The notes under the pieces are model-generated. The model worked only from the letters and a program-made list of their open reading frames with translations, was not told the DNA's origin and searched no databases. A DNA stretch of 64,000 bases from positions 1 through 64,000 of the forward strand of contig CAYFMN010000016.1 of the NCBI GenBank assembly GCA_964344185.1, in the 5' to 3' direction. Made by a program: the position numbers and the translations under genes. The DNA is from JAJDAT01 sp964344185 (GTDB lineage Bacteria; Nitrospinota; Nitrospinia; Nitrospinales; JAJDAT01). Below, piece after piece: positions 51,029-60,445 of this stretch (its first letter is position 1; each line of letters opens with the position of its first letter).

Positions 51029-51760
51029 TCAATGTAACTTAATAACATCGCCGATATAAACACACGTCAGCAACGTAAAAATATAAGCTTGAATTGCGGA
51101 AACAAAAACTTCCATCCCATACAAGAGAACCGTAAAACCAAAAGGCAAAACATTAACTATTATTGGAGCCGTCATTGCCATTCCAAATATGACACCTAAA
51201 AGAATATGCCCAGCGGTCATATTGCCAAACAATCTCAACGCCAAGGTAAGAGGTCTGGACAACTGACTTAACAACTCGATAGGAATCAAAAATGGTACCA
51301 TCACCTTAGGAACTCCAGGAGGAACTAAAATTGAAATAAAATGTCCCCCATGTTTTGAAATCCCAATAATCAATGTCATGAAAAATATGGAAACGGCGAA
51401 CGTTCCCGTGACAACCAATTGGCTAGTAATCGTATAAGAACCAGGAACTAACCCAGCCAAGTTACAAAAGAAAATAAACAAAAATAAAGAGGCTACAAAA
51501 GGAACGTACTTATTTCCTTCTTTTTCCCCAATATTGTCGTCCGCTATATCTTTTATCATCCCGAGATATAACTCCAAAATACTCTGGAGCTTACCTGGAA
51601 CCAAACTGAGCTTCGATTTAACCGCCAACATAAACAAAAAATAGGCGGCGGCCAGAGCGGCCCACATTACAAAAATTCCCTTATTCAATGAAAGGTCAAG
51701 CCCACCTAAATGAATAGGAACAATTGGATGTAATTCAAAATGATGTAATGGGTTTTCCAT
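51029..51760 (-). CDS. atpB: ATP synthase F0 subunit a
   Basis: 243 aa with five or six helices. LSRPLTLALRLFGNMTAGHILLG contains the essential Arg and Asn facing the c-ring, and YIFTLLTCVYIGD is the last-helix motif. It provides the proton half-channels. It starts five bases after the atpZ stop. Confidence 0.96.
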   Translation of the reverse strand: MENPLHHFELHPIVPIHLGGLDLSLNKGIFVMWAALAAAYFLFMLAVKSKLSLVPGKLQSILELYLGMIKDIADDNIGEKEGNKYVPFVASLFLFIFFCNLAGLVPGSYTITSQLVVTGTFAVSIFFMTLIIGISKHGGHFISILVPPGVPKVMVPFLIPIELLSQLSRPLTLALRLFGNMTAGHILLGVIFGMAMTAPIIVNVLPFGFTVLLYGMEVFVSAIQAYIFTLLTCVYIGDVIKLH

Positions 51761-51765
51761 AACCT

Positions 51766-51999
51766 CTATTCTTTATCAATATCGTCTGTTTTACTTAGTT
51801 CCTGAGCAACTCGGTATAAATTCAAAAAACCGGCTAAAATCCCGAATATCAATCCTATAACAAGCAACCAAGGACCTGTTCTTAAATAGTGGTCCAAAGT
51901 ATAACCAATCAACGACCCTAAAAGGGTGGCAACAACTAACTCTGTCCCCATTCTAAAGGCAATACCAATACCGCCTTTAAAATCGTTATCTTTACTCAT
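51766..51999 (-). CDS. AtpZ/AtpI-family protein of the ATP synthase operon
   Basis: 77 aa with two membrane helices (GTELVVATLLGSLIGYTLD and GPWLLVIGLIFGILAGFLNLY). The GYTLDHYLRTGPW loop and the FGILAGF helix fit the AtpZ/ATP synthase I-related group, thought to help c-ring assembly or Mg/Ca transport. It is the first gene of the atp operon, 37 bases after the predicted transcript start. Confidence 0.85.
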   Translation of the reverse strand: MSKDNDFKGGIGIAFRMGTELVVATLLGSLIGYTLDHYLRTGPWLLVIGLIFGILAGFLNLYRVAQELSKTDDIDKE

Positions 52000-52042
52000 T
52001 AATTTTAGGAAAAATCAAGGAAAGCAAGGTAAATGCGCTTAA

Positions 52043-52071
52043 GTTATACCCTATTAGCAATCTATTGTCAA
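52043..52071 (-). promoter_or_regulatory. Promoter of the atp operon
   Basis: On the minus strand TTGACA (52066-52071) and TATAAC (52043-52048) are 17 bases apart, a near-consensus sigma70 promoter. The predicted start near 52036 gives a short leader before atpZ. Confidence 0.8.
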
Positions 52072-52236
52072 AACCGTAACGACAAAAATTACACGGATTA
52101 AAGAGATTGTTTAATGAAGGAAAATTTTCAAAAACTTGAAAATTCTTATAGGCAAGTTAACTTTCCAGGGGTTTTCCGTTTTGTCCGAAGATTTAATGGT
52201 CTTCGAAAAAAATTCTAATATTAAATCATAAAGTAA

Positions 52237-52287
52237 TCAAAAAATAACAAACCGCCTTTACTATAGAGACGGTTTGTTATTTTTTGA
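52237..52287. terminator. Bidirectional terminator after the ferredoxin gene
   Basis: An 18-base perfect stem TCAAAAAATAACAAACCG / CGGTTTGTTATTTTTTGA with a 15-base loop. The stem carries its own A and T tracts, so it works on either strand. It lies 17 bases after the stop of the ferredoxin gene (minus strand) and insulates it from the atp promoter. Confidence 0.85.
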
Positions 52288-52303
52288 TTTGAAAGGTTAT
52301 TTT

Positions 52304-52639
52304 TTAATACTCTAACACCCCATTTTTAGCTTCAAAATCAGCCAATGGGACCATATCGATTGCATCCCAGGGACACCCTTCAAGATAGGTATCCATAGGC
52401 CCCTTGGAAATACATTTTTTACACCCAATACAATTTAATGCATTAACTTCTATCCGGATAAATACTGGAGCGTCCGGGTTCGGAACGATGTTCATACAAT
52501 CTTCAATAGGGCATTCTGTTACACAAATCGGCGAACCGCTACAGCCCGTGCAAGCATCGTTGATAACAGCCAAAATCTTTGGCTTTCTTTTTCTTTTTTC
52601 AGTTTTTTTCGGTTGTTCCCGTACAATATTTAATGCCAT
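52304..52639 (-). CDS. Dicluster [4Fe-4S] ferredoxin-type protein
   Basis: 111 aa. A Lys/Arg-rich N-terminus is followed by two cluster-binding groups, CTGCSGSPICVTECPIEDC and CIGCKKC...CPW, with extra residues between cysteines compared with simple 2[4Fe-4S] ferredoxins. No signal peptide, so cytoplasmic. Its electron partner is not visible in the neighbourhood. It has its own strong terminator at 52237-52287. Confidence 0.9.
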   Translation of the reverse strand: MALNIVREQPKKTEKRKRKPKILAVINDACTGCSGSPICVTECPIEDCMNIVPNPDAPVFIRIEVNALNCIGCKKCISKGPMDTYLEGCPWDAIDMVPLADFEAKNGVLEY

Positions 52640-52899
52640 TTCCTAAATCCTTTTAAAACCATCAATTCATCGGTTTTAATAATAATTAAGAAAAAAATTT
52701 ATAACAAAATATTAATGTATTTGCAAAAATTTTTCATAAAACCAGTTATTTTATACACAAACTTAGTTTAACAAAAAGGTTCTACAATTTATCTATAAAA
52801 ACGTAGTTTTTCAAAATACAAACCTATATATTTTTTTTAGGAGATGCGAACTTTTTTTCCTTCTCCTTCTTACCGTTCTTTTTGAACCTTCATAAAAAC

Positions 52900-52987
52900 T
52901 TGGAGACTAAGCGGCGGCGGTAGCGCCATAGCCGATTACCTGAAAAAAACTTCCCGGAAAACTTCCGCCGCCTCCAAACTTTTTTTT
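52900..52987. ncRNA. Large structured hairpin, possible small RNA or bidirectional terminator
   Basis: TTGGAG (52900-52905) pairs with CTCCAA (52972-52977), and GCGGCGG (52911-52917) with CCGCCGC (52965-52971), leaving a 5-base bulge on one side. The 47-base interior has GGTA/TACC and TTCC/GGAA pairs. T runs follow on both strands (52980-52987 plus; 5 T on minus). It is far more GC-rich than the surrounding AT-rich spacer (52640-53032), which holds no gene. It lies after the SGNH-TPR gene. Confidence 0.45.
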
Positions 52988-53032
52988 AGGTGGAATTAGA
53001 ATTAATGTTATTAAAACAAAAGTTTAATTTGG

Positions 53033-54369
53033 TTAACTATCGGCTTCAGTAGAAATCATTTTCCACTCTCGAAGCAAATCGTAATTTCCTCCACGGTCTA
53101 AAAATTCCTGAAACCATCTTAAGCTTTCAGTTTTGTTGCTATCCTTTTTATATGCAATGGAAATAAGAAGATAAACCTTAAGTTCTCTCGGATTTTTTTC
53201 AAGGCTTTTTTTATAATTATGAATTGCCTTCCGATATTGTTGATTGTCAAAATATAAATTTCCTAAACTTCTATAATACTGGGAGAACTCAGGCTTTATT
53301 TCAATGGCTTCTTTAAAGTATCGTTCAGCTTCAGAAATATTTCCCTTTCTAGAATAAATGGAACCAAATAAGCTATATACTGCGTCAAGAAAGTAACCTC
53401 CAAGTTTTTCGGCTTTTTTAAGGATAATAAGCGCGTCATCATCTTGGTTATTTTTGTAAAGTCTCCATGCTTCGCCAAACAACTTAGTATGCTGATAAGT
53501 ATACTGATACTTAGGTCTTTCCAGTATATGCCCCTCAAGAGACGCTTTAAAATGAACAAGGGCCTGGTTGAAATTATTTTCAGACCAATACACCATGCCC
53601 AGTTGATAGTGGGCCTCAAAGTCTCCTGGACGAATAGTTAAATAATCAATTAATGTCCTTTTGGCTTTATCCAATTTATTTATGTTTTTATAACGTATCC
53701 CTTGAACAAATTTTCCAAAGGGATCAGATTTTAATATCTGCGCAATCCTTTCATTGGCGTTATTCAATTCTCTTTTTATTTCAGCGCCAATAATATCCAT
53801 AGTCTTTGTGGAATGCTGGTTTACATTAAGTATATTTTTAACGAAAGCATTATATAAAAACCAAGCGGCTAATCTATGTCCAGCAGGAGTCCAATGGTTA
53901 TCATGTGGATAAAAAATTGGAATAGCAGATTCCATCATAAACCTCGAAAAAGGTCTTAAAAGATTTAACTCCAAAAATGAACTCCCATTAAATTGAGGAG
54001 ATGGAAACGGTTTCGAATTAGTCAACTTTAAGACTTCTGTAAAAGTTGGTATTTTTAATAAAATTGTTTCTGCCTTATTTTTTTCGATTGCATGAAGTAA
54101 GGTATTAAATAAGACAAAATACAGGATCGTGTTTGCTCGAATGGCTTCAGGCGACGCCCCTGATTTGTCTCCAAAAAACTGAATAGGATTATTTTCGATC
54201 TTTGGAATTTGAAACCTTAAATCATCTATCTGCCATGTTAAATTCTCTAAATCTGATTCCGGAAGATTATTAAAAAAATGATCCAAACGAACACCCTTTT
54301 GACGCATCCAAAAACTATCTTTATCTTGGATTTTATTTAGATTAAGACGAACTAAGTACAAAAGGTGTG
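53033..54369 (-). CDS. SGNH-hydrolase-like protein with TPRs, C-terminal part (after gap)
   Basis: About 445 codons after the gap. FYPHDNHWTPAGHRLAAWFLY carries the DxxH of SGNH hydrolases (His preceded by Asp), completing the Ser motif in the N-terminal part. At least four TPR units follow (YRNKINKLDKAKRTLIDYL, EAHYQLGMVYWSENNFNQAL, YSRKGNISEAERYFKEA, LGNLYFDNQQYRKAIHNY). The two parts belong to one gene interrupted by ten Ns. It is the downstream partner of two MBOAT acyltransferases. Confidence 0.8.
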
Positions 54370-54379
54370 NNNNNNNNNN
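54370..54379. other. Assembly gap (10 N)
   Basis: Ten Ns inside the SGNH-TPR gene. One frame continues if the true gap is 2, 5, 8 or 11 bases. Confidence 0.95.
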
Positions 54380-55074
54380 AATTTTTTATGAGCCAGGGTG
54401 AAGCTACAACTAGAGAGATAATTATAAAAAGGATATTCAGCAAACCATCCCATAACCCGAGCAACCCGCGAAATGGCTTGAAAATCAACACGCATACCCT
54501 CCAAGTGAACAGTATTATTCTTTAGCTCAATATTTTTAAATGTAGTGTGGGCTGTAAAATTTTGTCTAATATCGTCGGCGACTTGTGAAATGATAATTAA
54601 ATCGGCGTTGTATTTATATCCCTCGTTTTGGTAATAGAGGAAATAATCCATAAGCCCCCATCCCCCTACGCTAGCGTTAATTAATTCAAATTTTCTATCT
54701 GGAATATTTTCGCTAAGAATGCGTTGGAGTTGAGCCGAAATGGTTTCATCATTATTAGCTCCAGAACCAAATAATATTGAATCTCCCAAAATTAAAATCC
54801 TGTAGACGTTTGAACTTTTCTTATAATTTATAGGTTTTAGGCTTCTCAATCTGTTCTGGTTTGTAACAATCCGATAAGGAGGGTAATGCCTGTGATTGAC
54901 CATATCGATTTCTACGTTCGGGATTAGAGCGAAACGCATCCCAAAAGCCGGGGATATTGTATTCGGGAGTATCTTTTGAGGAAAGAAAACTCTAATGGAA
55001 TATTCCCAGCATATTAGGCAGACAAAAAAGGAAACTAGAAAAACCAATAAATGCTTGGTGAGACGTATGGTCAT
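54380..55074 (-). CDS. SGNH-hydrolase-like protein, N-terminal part (before gap)
   Basis: About 232 codons. An N-terminal membrane anchor (KHLLVFLVSFFVCLICWEYSI) precedes the SGNH block I, ILILGDSILFGSGANNDETI (catalytic Ser in GDS), and ELINASVGGWGLMDYF (Gly of block II). Such proteins beside MBOAT genes act in periplasmic O-acetylation of polysaccharide (AlgX/AlgJ-like). The ATG at 55074 is chosen; a TTG at 55110 is in frame but adds only 12 poor residues. Confidence 0.82.
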
Positions 55075-55131
55075 GAAGAAACTATGTGTATTTTGTTCGA
55101 TTATTCCCAATAATAGAAGTTTGTAAAACTC

Positions 55132-56568
55132 TTAAAATTGGAAATAAATAAAAGGCTTTCCGCCAAAATCTCCGAGAACGATAATCATTAGCAGAAGCGA
55201 ACTGATGAAAAAATAACGGTAAAAGAGAGGCAATCTAAGGATAACTAAAGTATCGTTTTTACGTTCTTGAAAATATTGAATGAGCGCTAAAAAAAACAAA
55301 TAATAAAATAATTGTTTAACATTCTCTAATCTCAATTGATTCAATTGAAAATTGAGATTATGAAATAAACTAAGAAACATATCCCATGACTGCGAAAGCG
55401 TAGTCGCTCTAAAAACCAACCATCCTATTGCAGCCAATTGAAAAGTTAAAAATATTTGTATAGGGGATGGCAATTTATCCCAGTAATGAGAAGTGTAATA
55501 ATACCCTCCAATTAAAACCGCATGATAAATTCCAAAGAAACCAAAATTCCAACCGGCGCCATGCCAAAGTCCCAATAAGAACTCTGTCGCCAGTAAAGTA
55601 ATCAAAAACACAATGCCATGCCGTGTTTTCAAAGAAAATTTTTTAAACATATTCCAGTTTCCAAGATAAATATAAAGAGGCGAAAACATATAATCCCGAA
55701 ACCAACTAGATAACGAAATATGCCATCTGCGCCAAAACTCAGAAATATTTTTTGAAAAATATGGCCGTCTAAAATTTTCCATTAGTTCAACTCCCATACA
55801 CAACCCCAGGCCTATTGCCATAAATGAATACCCTGCAAAATCACAATAGATTTGAACGCTGAAGGCATAGGTAGCCAATAAGACATCCGCTCCCTCATAG
55901 GGACCGTGAAAAGAAAATACAGGATCGGCAATTTTAGCCAGATTGTCGCCTAAAACAACCTTAAGGACTAACCCCCAAAGAAACAAATACATTCCTCGGT
56001 AAATTTTCTCCAGAGTTATCCCTCTTGCATTAAGTATTTGTGGAAGAAGGCGAGTTCCTCTTTCTATTGGACCTGCAATCAATTGAGGGAAAAATGATAC
56101 GTAAAGAGCAAAATCAAAAAAGTTCCTAGCGGGTTTTAATTTTCCTCGAAAAACGTCAATTGTGTAACTCATTGTCTGAAAAGTATAGAAGGAAATCCCG
56201 ATGGGCAATACTGCATTCAATAAATAGATATCAACTTCAAGTCCGAAATAACTCGCTAATCTCTGAAAGTTTTGAGCAAAAAAATCATAATATTTAAAAA
56301 TCCCTAATATAGATAAATTGACAAAAATACTTATACCGACAAACTTCTTTTTCGCTATTTGATTTTTTGCTTTTTCTATTCCTTGACCGCAAAAATAATC
56401 CACTACAGTAGAAACCAAAAGCAGAGATAAGTATCTCCAGTCCCAACTCCCATAAAAAATATAACTACCTACCAGTAACAATCGATTTTGCCAATAATGC
56501 GGCAAAACAAGATAAATAGAATATGTTATTAGAAAAAAAACGGCGAATTCTAACGAATGAAATAACAA
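55132..56568 (-). CDS. MBOAT-family O-acyltransferase (AlgI-like)
   Basis: 478 aa with about ten membrane helices. FWRRWHISLSSWFRDYMF and LLGLWHGAGWNFGFFGIYHAVL contain the conserved His residues of the membrane-bound O-acyltransferase active site. The usual role is to pass acetyl groups across the membrane to a periplasmic acetyltransferase. It lies 57 bases before the SGNH protein on the same strand. Confidence 0.92.
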   Translation of the reverse strand: MLFHSLEFAVFFLITYSIYLVLPHYWQNRLLLVGSYIFYGSWDWRYLSLLLVSTVVDYFCGQGIEKAKNQIAKKKFVGISIFVNLSILGIFKYYDFFAQNFQRLASYFGLEVDIYLLNAVLPIGISFYTFQTMSYTIDVFRGKLKPARNFFDFALYVSFFPQLIAGPIERGTRLLPQILNARGITLEKIYRGMYLFLWGLVLKVVLGDNLAKIADPVFSFHGPYEGADVLLATYAFSVQIYCDFAGYSFMAIGLGLCMGVELMENFRRPYFSKNISEFWRRWHISLSSWFRDYMFSPLYIYLGNWNMFKKFSLKTRHGIVFLITLLATEFLLGLWHGAGWNFGFFGIYHAVLIGGYYYTSHYWDKLPSPIQIFLTFQLAAIGWLVFRATTLSQSWDMFLSLFHNLNFQLNQLRLENVKQLFYYLFFLALIQYFQERKNDTLVILRLPLFYRYFFISSLLLMIIVLGDFGGKPFIYFQF

Positions 56569-56716
56569 CTCATTATTCCTTGAAGGTAGATAGCTTAAAA
56601 AGTTTAGTTAGATGAAAATTTGTTTCGGATCTTCAATGAGCGCCAAGTATACAAGCGCATCAATAGATATGAACACGTTTGTATCTAATTAATCCTCATT
56701 CAAACCCAAGGCAAAT

Positions 56717-58153
56717 TTAAAATTGGAAATAAATGAAAGGAACCGTTTCCATTGGATAAAAAATGAAAACGGTAATTATCAAGAAAATGATATAGAAAAA
56801 ACTAAGGAACGAACCTTTTTCAAAATACAAGTGATCCTCTTTTTTTATGAAAAATAGGAAATGGACAATTGCCATAATCGGAATGAAAAAAAGATGCTCT
56901 ATAGTTAAGTAGCCCCAATTTACCTCAGAAGAGTTCAAAAAGAATAAGTTCTGTAATATTTGCTTCGCCGCCTCAAGATTTTCGGAACGAAAAAACACCC
57001 ACCCAAAACAAACAAACAAGTAAGTCGTAAGCCACTTTAAAAATACAAAAACAAAATTCGATGGTACGTTTTTTAGTAAAGAACCAAATATTCGCGCCAT
57101 TAAAAGCCCAAAACCATGTAACGCCCCCCAAATGACAAATGTCCAACTGGCTCCATGCCAGAGCCCGCCAAGCAACATCGTTATAAAAACATTAGAACAA
57201 GTCCTTACCGTCCCTAATCGATTGCCGCCCATGGGTATGTACAAATAATCGCGTAAAAAAGAAGATAACGAAATATGCCATCTACGCCAAAAATCAAATA
57301 AGTTTGTCGCCAAATACGGCAAGCGAAAATTAACGGGTAAAACAAAACCGAGGGCGAAACCCACCCCAATCGCCATTTCCGTGTATCCCCAAAAATCGCA
57401 AAAAATTTGGAAGGAGAATCCTAAAACGGCCACCCAAGTTACAATCGAATCAAACTTTTCGGGGGTTTTAAATACTTCGTCAATTTGCAGGGCAATGCTA
57501 TCGGCCACAACAACTTTCAAAAAGAGCCCTAAAAGAAAAATCTGCAACCCTTTCACAAAGTTTTCCGAAGTTAAGTTGACTCGGTCGCTTAATTGAGGAA
57601 GAAACTCTTTAGCCCTCATAATAGGGCCGGCTAATAGTTGGGGGAAAAAGGCGACAAATACCGCAAAATCAATAAGGCTTTCCGCCGGTTCCAACTCTCC
57701 GCGATAAATATCCAAGCTATAGCTCATCGATTGAAATGTATAAAAAGAAATCCCAATCGGCAAAATAATATTCAGGTTTGAAAAGGAAATACCAGCGTTT
57801 GCCAGGGCGACATTTGCAGAATCTATGAAAAAGTTAAAATACTTAAAGAAAAATAAAATACCAAGGTTAACGAAAATACTTAATGCAAGTAATGCTCTTT
57901 TACGTTTTAAGTTTTCAGTTTTATGAATAAGGTTACCCGCAAAAAAATCCACTAATGTAGAAATGATTATTAATGAAAGAAACCGGTAATCCCAATAAGC
58001 ATAAAAATAATAGCTTGCGCCAAGCAAAAGCGGTTTATTGGCTTTCAAAAACAAAGCCCGCCAACCTTTACCACTCCCGATTGTATTTAATACAAAAAGG
58101 AACGCATAAACGGTTAAAAAAAACTCAAAAAAGGAAGAGCTAAAAAATTCCAT
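56717..58153 (-). CDS. MBOAT-family O-acyltransferase (AlgI-like), second copy
   Basis: 478 aa, the same length as its neighbour at 55132-56568. FWRRWHISLSSFLRDYLYIPMGG and GGLWHGASWTFVIWGALHGF are the catalytic signatures. Although homologous, the two copies are clearly divergent (for example PLGIYIPL-type differences in the loops), so this is an old duplication. It is first in the three-gene acetylation cluster, 148 bases upstream of the second MBOAT gene. Confidence 0.92.
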   Translation of the reverse strand: MEFFSSSFFEFFLTVYAFLFVLNTIGSGKGWRALFLKANKPLLLGASYYFYAYWDYRFLSLIIISTLVDFFAGNLIHKTENLKRKRALLALSIFVNLGILFFFKYFNFFIDSANVALANAGISFSNLNIILPIGISFYTFQSMSYSLDIYRGELEPAESLIDFAVFVAFFPQLLAGPIMRAKEFLPQLSDRVNLTSENFVKGLQIFLLGLFLKVVVADSIALQIDEVFKTPEKFDSIVTWVAVLGFSFQIFCDFWGYTEMAIGVGFALGFVLPVNFRLPYLATNLFDFWRRWHISLSSFLRDYLYIPMGGNRLGTVRTCSNVFITMLLGGLWHGASWTFVIWGALHGFGLLMARIFGSLLKNVPSNFVFVFLKWLTTYLFVCFGWVFFRSENLEAAKQILQNLFFLNSSEVNWGYLTIEHLFFIPIMAIVHFLFFIKKEDHLYFEKGSFLSFFYIIFLIITVFIFYPMETVPFIYFQF

Positions 58154-58702
58154 CTATATTTCTTTAAAGTTTGTATGGGTAAGCAAGTCAGGTAAAAAAA
58201 CAGGAAGCGTTAGTTATGTTAAAAAACTTAACAACCACTTGTTTTCTAATTCTTTAAGTATGATTCTATTCCATCAAGAATCAAGGCAGGTTAATAATCT
58301 TGTATAACATAAAATATGTTAGAAAAAAACTTTTGATAAAAAATAGACCAGCGCTTTATTTACTTGATTAAATAACTAAAAAGCTTAAAATTTAATTTCT
58401 ATTCTCAATAAAAACCATACAATATAATTTTCAAGGCCTTTTAAACTAGTCAACCATTTATCTACATCAATCATTACAACATTGAAAAATTAAAAATAAA
58501 TAAGATTAAAACATCCTAAAACCAATCCAAAAAAAGTCAAATTCATAATCATCAAACCTAATTAATCTTTCTAAAATTAAGTTTTAGCTTTTTGAAAATT
58601 TTTTATATCAAAAAGCTTTAGCTATTTACTATCATTAGTACTACCCATTTTATACCTAAGTTTTTTGGCAATTTAAATACCACCAAATCTCGCCTATCAA
58701 TA
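58154..58702. other. AT-rich intergenic stretch
   Basis: About 550 very AT-rich bases with no convincing gene. A small inverted repeat TAACATA-AAA-TATGTTA is present at 58305-58321. The stretch may hold the promoter of the MBOAT cluster (minus) but no clear -35/-10 pair is seen. Confidence 0.5.
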
Positions 58703-58948
58703 ATGCAAAAAGCCTTAACCCTAATATTAGAGCAAAATACGGACAAAAAACTTCTGTATTTCAAAATTTCTTTTTTGCTTTTTTTTATACTCGGCCTATT
58801 TCTACGTTTTGATTGCTTTGAAGCGACTCGAATCACTGCATGGGTTGCGCGAGATTTTGATAGATCGTTTCATCTTTTTGATGGAAATTACATCCCATTA
58901 GCCGGTTCAGAAAGAAATGCTGGAGGCCGGTTGCTGAAAAAATCCTAA
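58703..58948 (+). pseudogene. Truncated glycosyltransferase (GT39-like) N-terminus
   Basis: 81 codons. A membrane helix (LLYFKISFLLFFILGLFLRFD) is followed by WVARDFDRSFHLFDGNYIPLAGSERNAGGRLL, which matches the first extracytoplasmic loop of GT39/ArnT-type dolichol-phosphate-mannose-like transferases (RDF...G....PLxGp...GG). The frame then ends (KKS, stop) where about 400 more residues are expected. No continuation is seen in other frames nearby. It is probably a deletion remnant. Confidence 0.55.
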
Positions 58949-59109
58949 TTAATCAGGCAAAACTCTAAAGCGAATGTAGAACCGCCTTTTACTTTAAAAA
59001 AAGATCAATTTTATCTAAAATTGGAATTTATTTTAATTATTCTATGTTTAACTAACTTTCTAGACTAATAATTCCTAATTTTAGGAATTTAGTTTTTAAG
59101 CATTTAAAT

Positions 59110-60117
59110 ATGTCGTTTAAGAAAATACTGGGCCAAAACCAACCCATCGAAATACTTCAGAACTCGATCAAAACAAAAAATTTAGCGCACGCTTATTTAT
59201 TTTTTGGTCAAGGAACGGTTGGAAAAAGAACGACCGCTTTAGAATTTGCCAAAACGATTAATTGCTTGAATCCCAACAGTCAAGATAACTGTGGCGAATG
59301 TCTTTCGTGCGAAAAAATCGAAAAGCAACTTCATCCTGACGTTTTTTTCATAGAACCAATAAAAACTTCATCGACCGCACGCGAAGGTTATATTCGAATA
59401 GACGATATTCGCGAACTCCAAAGGAAAATCGCCTACCTTCCATTCGAAGGAAAGTATAAAATAGTCATTGTAGATCAAACAGAACAACTAAACTTGCAAG
59501 CCGCTAACGCTTTTCTAAAAAGCCTGGAAGAACCGCCTAAAGCTACTATCTTTATATTAATTGCTTCAAATATTTACCGGTTGCTCCCTACTATTTTGTC
59601 TCGATGCCAGGGAGTGCGTTTTAATCTCCTAACGCCTGACCTCATTGAAAAAATCCTACTGGATGAAAATCCAGAAGAAGACCCTAACCTTTTACGTTTA
59701 AAAGCTTCAAAAGCAAATGGAGATTTGGAAAGGGCGCGGGAGAACACCTCATTAAACTTTGCAGATTTTCGGCAAAATGCACTCGATTTAATTGGCGAAA
59801 TATCTTTTAAAAGAATGGATTTAACATTCAAATTCGCAAGAGAATGGAAAAAAAGAAGCGCAGAAATACCCGAAATGCTGGACGAAATGTCGTATATTTT
59901 ACGGGACCTTGCTATAATTAAACTAGGATGTTCAAAAAAAGATGTTTTTAACGCAGATCTGTTTGAGAACCTGAAAACCACTGCGGGAAAAAAGCAATTG
60001 CGTTCATTAAATAAAATGTTTGAAGCCACTATTGAATCTAAAGTAAACCTACAAAGTAACTTAAACGTTCAGTTGACTTTGGAATCGATGCTTATTAAAT
60101 TCTGCGAAGCAGGTTGA
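59110..60117 (+). CDS. holB: DNA polymerase III subunit delta'
   Basis: 335 aa. AAA+ clamp-loader fold: HAYLFFGQGTVGKRTTALEFA (modified P-loop), a four-Cys zinc module in CGECLSCEKI, and ILSRCQGVRF (the SRC sensor of clamp loaders). The non-canonical P-loop is normal for delta', which does not hydrolyse ATP. It is first in the holB-ricT-metG-tatD run found in many bacteria. Confidence 0.93.
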   Translation: MSFKKILGQNQPIEILQNSIKTKNLAHAYLFFGQGTVGKRTTALEFAKTINCLNPNSQDNCGECLSCEKIEKQLHPDVFFIEPIKTSSTAREGYIRIDDIRELQRKIAYLPFEGKYKIVIVDQTEQLNLQAANAFLKSLEEPPKATIFILIASNIYRLLPTILSRCQGVRFNLLTPDLIEKILLDENPEEDPNLLRLKASKANGDLERARENTSLNFADFRQNALDLIGEISFKRMDLTFKFAREWKKRSAEIPEMLDEMSYILRDLAIIKLGCSKKDVFNADLFENLKTTAGKKQLRSLNKMFEATIESKVNLQSNLNVQLTLESMLIKFCEAG

Positions 60118-60120
60118 GAG

Positions 60121-60420
60121 GCTTCTTCTAAAGCGGTATTTTCCTTGAGAACCTGAGGGTAGCCTTCTAAGGACAAGGAGTTTATTTTATTGAATCGAGG
60201 CGAGATCCTTCGCCGATACTAGCGTATCGCCTCTGGATGACACGCAAAGGGAGTCTTGAAACCTTAGTCCTTTATAATTAAAGCGTGAAACGAGTCTGGC
60301 ACTCAATGTGACGTTCTTTTATTTTACCTTTAGTTCCTTGATAAGTTAACTAGCAAAGCTGGTCTGACACTCAATGTGACATTTTTTATATTTTACTTTT
60401 AGTTCTTTTATCAACTAACG
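60121..60420. repeat. Repeat island inside the holB-metG gene run
   Basis: Holds, in order, a family-E block (60141-60165), repeat A (60191-60251: GAATCGAGGCGAGATCC, palindromic core CGATACTAGCGTATCG, GGATGACACGC) and two tandem copies of the CTCAATGTGACxTT block (about 60302 and 60373). It separates holB from ricT, so the gene order is conserved but the operon spacing is not. Confidence 0.75.
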
Positions 60421-60445
60421 AACAAAACAAAATTATAGATCTTAA

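Noticed and set aside
52900..52987. Known riboswitch, SRP RNA or 6S RNA
   Set aside because: The conserved cores of those RNAs are not recognisable and no start codon follows on the plus strand.
58618..58836. 72-codon minus-strand frame
   Set aside because: It overlaps the glycosyltransferase remnant and the AT-rich spacer, is Lys/Arg-rich and lacks a ribosome site.
59110..60117. Degenerate P-loop in holB as a sign of inactivation
   Set aside because: A non-functional P-loop is normal for the delta' subunit of clamp loaders.
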